Assembly (NCBI GenBank): GCA_943323705.2
Contig: CALPIT020000125.1
Coordinates: forward strand, 1-7,558
Source: Streptomyces griseus
Lineage (GTDB): Bacteria > Bacteroidota > Bacteroidia > Chitinophagales > Chitinophagaceae
Reading direction: 5' to 3'
Length of the DNA: 7,558 nt
The notes under the pieces are model-generated. The model did not search any database. It was not told the DNA's origin and was given only the letters and a program-made list of their open reading frames with translations. The position numbers and the translations under genes are program-made. Of this stretch, positions 5,510-7,558 are shown one piece after another. Every line of letters begins with the position of its first letter. Position 1 is the first letter of the stretch.

Positions 5510-5517
5510 TACCTTTG
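5510..5517 (+). promoter_or_regulatory. Probable -7 box (TACCTTTG) of the gcvT promoter
   Basis: TACCTTTG fully matches TAnnTTTG and ends 17 nt before the ATG at 5535, implying a very short leader. The -33 position shows TTT rather than TTG, so the promoter is half-consensus. It would drive gcvT and probably comB. Confidence 0.55.
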
Positions 5518-5534
5518 CCACCTAAATTTCACAA

Positions 5535-6620
5535 ATGAAGAATACGCCTTTTACAGACAAACATTTGGCTCTTGGAGCAAAGATGGCTGAATTTGCCGGT
5601 TTCAATATGCCGATTTCATACACAGGGATTAATGATGAACATGCTACAGTAAGAAAAAACGTGGGTGTTTTTGATGTCAGCCACATGGGTGAATTTATTT
5701 TGAAAGGTGCAGATGCACTGGAGTTGATTCAACGTATTACCACCAATGATGCTTCTAAATTGTCCAATGGGAAAGCCCAATACAGTTGTATGCCTAATGA
5801 AAATGGTGGCATAGTAGATGATTTGCTAGTCTATTGCGTGGAAGAAAATAATGTTTACATGCTGGTGGTAAATGCTGGTAATATTGATAAAGACTGGAAT
5901 TGGATTGTTCAGCACAACACAAAAAATGTGGAAATGCACAATATCTCTGCAAAAACAGCATTGCTTGCGGTACAAGGACCTAGTGCTACTAAGGTGATTC
6001 AGTCGCTAACAGAAATGGATATACTGAATTTGAAATATTACACTTTTGTAAAAGGAAAATTTGCCGGTGTCGACAATGTACTCATCAGTGCAACAGGTTA
6101 TACCGGTGCAGGCGGTGTTGAAATTTATTTTGAAGACAACAACAACGACGCTGATACCATTTGGAACGCGATATTCAATGCCGGTGCACAATATGGCATC
6201 AAACCAATCGGCTTAGGTGCAAGAGATACACTCAGACTTGAAATGGGCTTTTGCTTATATGGTAATGATATTGATGACACCACCTCTCCAATGGAAGCGG
6301 GTTTGGGCTGGATTACGAAGTTTACAAAAGATTTCACCTCAAGAAGCATCTTCGAAAATCAAAAAAATAACGGCTGTACTAAAAAGTTGGTTGGTTTTGA
6401 AATGATCGACAAAGGCATTGCTCGTCATGATTATGAAATCGCGGATGCCACAGGAAATGTAATCGGAAAAGTTAGCTCTGGAACACAATCTCCAAGCTTA
6501 GGAAAAGCCATTGGTATGGGTTATGTTGACATTAACCATGCCGGATTGGGCAATGAAATTTATATTAAAGTTCGTACCAACATGCTTAAAGCAAAACAGG
6601 TAAAAATTCCATTTGAATAA
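5535..6620 (+). CDS. gcvT: Glycine cleavage system T-protein (aminomethyltransferase)
   Basis: The protein is 361 residues, normal for the family. It takes the aminomethyl group from lipoylated H-protein and, with tetrahydrofolate, releases ammonia and forms 5,10-methylene-tetrahydrofolate in the cytoplasm. The N-terminal folate-binding GcvT domain shows HLALGAKMAEFAGFNMPISY (10-29), FDVSHMGEF (46-54), NGGIVDDLLVY (90-100; Asp95/Asp96 include the equivalent of the catalytic Asp101 of the E. coli enzyme) and VVNAGNIDKDWNWI (111-124). TGYTGAGGVEIYF (187-199) and LGARDTLRLEMGFCLYGND (227-245) follow. The C-terminal barrel ends VRTNMLKAKQVKIPF. All key motifs are present. The start is supported by the -7 box just upstream and the standard N-terminus. 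H- and P-protein genes are not in the window, which is common where gcv genes are scattered. comB begins 22 nt downstream, probably on the same mRNA. Confidence 0.97.
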   Translation: MKNTPFTDKHLALGAKMAEFAGFNMPISYTGINDEHATVRKNVGVFDVSHMGEFILKGADALELIQRITTNDASKLSNGKAQYSCMPNENGGIVDDLLVYCVEENNVYMLVVNAGNIDKDWNWIVQHNTKNVEMHNISAKTALLAVQGPSATKVIQSLTEMDILNLKYYTFVKGKFAGVDNVLISATGYTGAGGVEIYFEDNNNDADTIWNAIFNAGAQYGIKPIGLGARDTLRLEMGFCLYGNDIDDTTSPMEAGLGWITKFTKDFTSRSIFENQKNNGCTKKLVGFEMIDKGIARHDYEIADATGNVIGKVSSGTQSPSLGKAIGMGYVDINHAGLGNEIYIKVRTNMLKAKQVKIPFE

Positions 6621-6642
6621 CTCATTTAAAATTTGATTCATA

Positions 6643-7374
6643 ATGTCTGATAACAAACCGGCGTTATTTACTTCGCTTTCACCTGCATTGTTAAGCTTGT
6701 ATGATATTACATCAAGCGTGGTGGTGATTATAGACGTACTTCGGGCTACTTCTACCATTGCTACTGTTTTGCACAATGGAGCTAAAGAAATCATTCCGGT
6801 TGACAGCGTTAATGAATGTATCAGAATCGGCAGACAAATTGAAGCGATTACCGCAGGAGAAAGAGATGGAAAAGTAGCTGAAGGTTTAGAGCATGGCAAC
6901 TCTCCTTTTGAATATCCTGAAAGTTTTATTGGAGGTAAAACGCTTGTTTTAACCACCACCAACGGAACAAAATTATTACACATGGCGCTTAACAATGGTG
7001 CGCATGAAATCATAACAGGTTCATTTGCTAATCTCGATGCTGTTTGTAACCATCTGGTTCAAAAAAACAAATCTGTTTTACTAGCTTGTGCAGCTTGGAA
7101 AGATCGTGTGAATATAGAAGATACGTTGTTTGCGGGTGCGGTTATCAATAAAATTAAAGAGCATTTCTCTATTAACTGTGATGCGTCACAAATAGCATTA
7201 GGGCTTTATAAAGAAGCTGAAGAAGATTTATATGAATTCATGAAAAGAAAAGAAGCTTCACATTATAAGCGACTCACTTCTTTTGGATTGGAAAAAGACA
7301 TCAGACATTGTTTGACTTCCAACACTGCCAACGTATTACCATTATACACTGAAGGAAAATTGATCAGAGGTTAA
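6643..7374 (+). CDS. comB: 2-phosphosulfolactate phosphatase (ComB family)
   Basis: The 243 residues match the ComB family in length and motifs: VVVIIDVLRATSTIATVLHN (26-45), ITAGERDGKVAEGLEHGNSP (69-88), LTTTNGTKLL (103-112) and CAAWKDRVNIEDTLFAGAV (149-167). The acidic and Asn-Gly residues in these motifs form the Mg-dependent active site. ComB hydrolyses 2-phospho-3-sulfolactate to 3-sulfolactate, a step first described in methanogen coenzyme M synthesis. Homologues are widespread in bacteria that do not make coenzyme M, where the physiological role is poorly defined; sulfolactate or sulfonate metabolism is a fair guess. It has no signal peptide, so it is cytoplasmic. The ATG lies 22 nt after the gcvT stop, with no terminator between, so co-transcription is likely. 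The family is secure; the exact substrate here is inferred from homology. Confidence 0.94.
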   Translation: MSDNKPALFTSLSPALLSLYDITSSVVVIIDVLRATSTIATVLHNGAKEIIPVDSVNECIRIGRQIEAITAGERDGKVAEGLEHGNSPFEYPESFIGGKTLVLTTTNGTKLLHMALNNGAHEIITGSFANLDAVCNHLVQKNKSVLLACAAWKDRVNIEDTLFAGAVINKIKEHFSINCDASQIALGLYKEAEEDLYEFMKRKEASHYKRLTSFGLEKDIRHCLTSNTANVLPLYTEGKLIRG

Positions 7375-7438
7375 TAAATAATTGATTTAATTCTCAACAT
7401 TCTTTTCCATTCAACTCCTTTACTCAGGTATTTTCCTT

Positions 7439-7446
7439 TACTTTTG
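7439..7446 (+). promoter_or_regulatory. Possible -7 box (TACTTTTG) pointing out of the window
   Basis: TACTTTTG matches TAnnTTTG; no TTG is seen at the -33 distance. The small palindrome GCAA-A-TTGC (7446-7454) overlaps the predicted start site. The first plus-strand ATG after it is at 7552-7554, so the driven gene would begin at or past the window edge after a leader of up to ~100 nt. The remainder of 7375-7558 shows no gene and no clear terminator for comB. Confidence 0.4.
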
Positions 7447-7558
7447 CAAATTGCCTTTTTCTGATTGCAGCGGGTAAAATTGTTTCATTTTTTCATTCAA
7501 TAAAGAAAGAAGTTTTGGCATTACCACATATCATTAAGCATATCTATAATAATGGTAC

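Noticed and set aside
6621..6642. Possible internal promoter TTTAAAATTTG between gcvT and comB
   Set aside because: It has three bases, not two, between TA and TTTG, and no -33 element; the 22-nt gap fits an operon better.
6498..7013. 171-codon minus-strand open frame across the gcvT-comB junction
   Set aside because: It is fully antisense to two well-conserved genes, has no recognisable motif and no promoter-like box.
7443..7526. 27-codon minus-strand frame starting MPKLLSLLNEK
   Set aside because: Very short, no promoter or family resemblance, and it overlaps a predicted plus-strand promoter; insufficient evidence for a gene.

Overview
The window looks like chromosomal DNA of a Bacteroidota bacterium, most likely in or near the Chitinophagaceae. 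The signs are AT-rich genes, weak or absent Shine-Dalgarno sequences, several matches to the Bacteroidota -7 promoter box TAnnTTTG, an outer-membrane beta-barrel protein of the CarboxypepD_reg-like/TonB-plug type, and GC-rich dispersed repeats of a kind commonly seen between genes in this phylum. All five genes are complete and on the plus strand. There is no tRNA, rRNA, CRISPR array, transposase or phage gene.

Layout. Bases 1-428 hold no credible gene. The first ~310 are a mosaic of palindromic and dispersed repeats. These are followed by a well-formed promoter (TTG, 19 nt, TAnnTTTG at 330-359) that is overlapped by a 25-bp near-palindrome and a second inverted repeat. A PadR-family repressor (429-761) and a 639-residue envelope protein (788-2707) follow as an apparent two-gene operon. 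The envelope protein has a HAAS-like N-terminus, two PspC domains, membrane segments, a beta-rich extracytoplasmic region and a tripeptide-repeat coiled tail. After 111 bases comes an 810-residue TonB-receptor-like outer-membrane protein (2819-5251), whose stop codon lies inside a hairpin of a dispersed repeat. Bases 5252-5534 are a second repeat mosaic that includes a hairpin overlapping a four-tract G-quadruplex motif. Then come gcvT (5535-6620), the T-protein of the glycine cleavage system, and comB (6643-7374), 2-phosphosulfolactate phosphatase, probably co-transcribed. The last 184 bases carry only a possible promoter for a gene beyond the edge.

How the genes may work together. The PadR/PspC pair reads as a compact envelope-stress module: a soluble winged-helix repressor that probably controls its own operon, and a membrane sensor/effector that fuses parts often encoded separately. 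The neighbouring outer-membrane protein could be a target or a client, but this is only proximity. gcvT/comB is a separate metabolic unit. The most interesting points are the operator architecture before padR, the multidomain PspC protein with its in-frame 9-nt minisatellite, the hairpin/quadruplex repeat, the 8-nt-periodic repeat shared by the two intergenic regions, and a sulfolactate-pathway phosphatase in a lineage not known to make coenzyme M.
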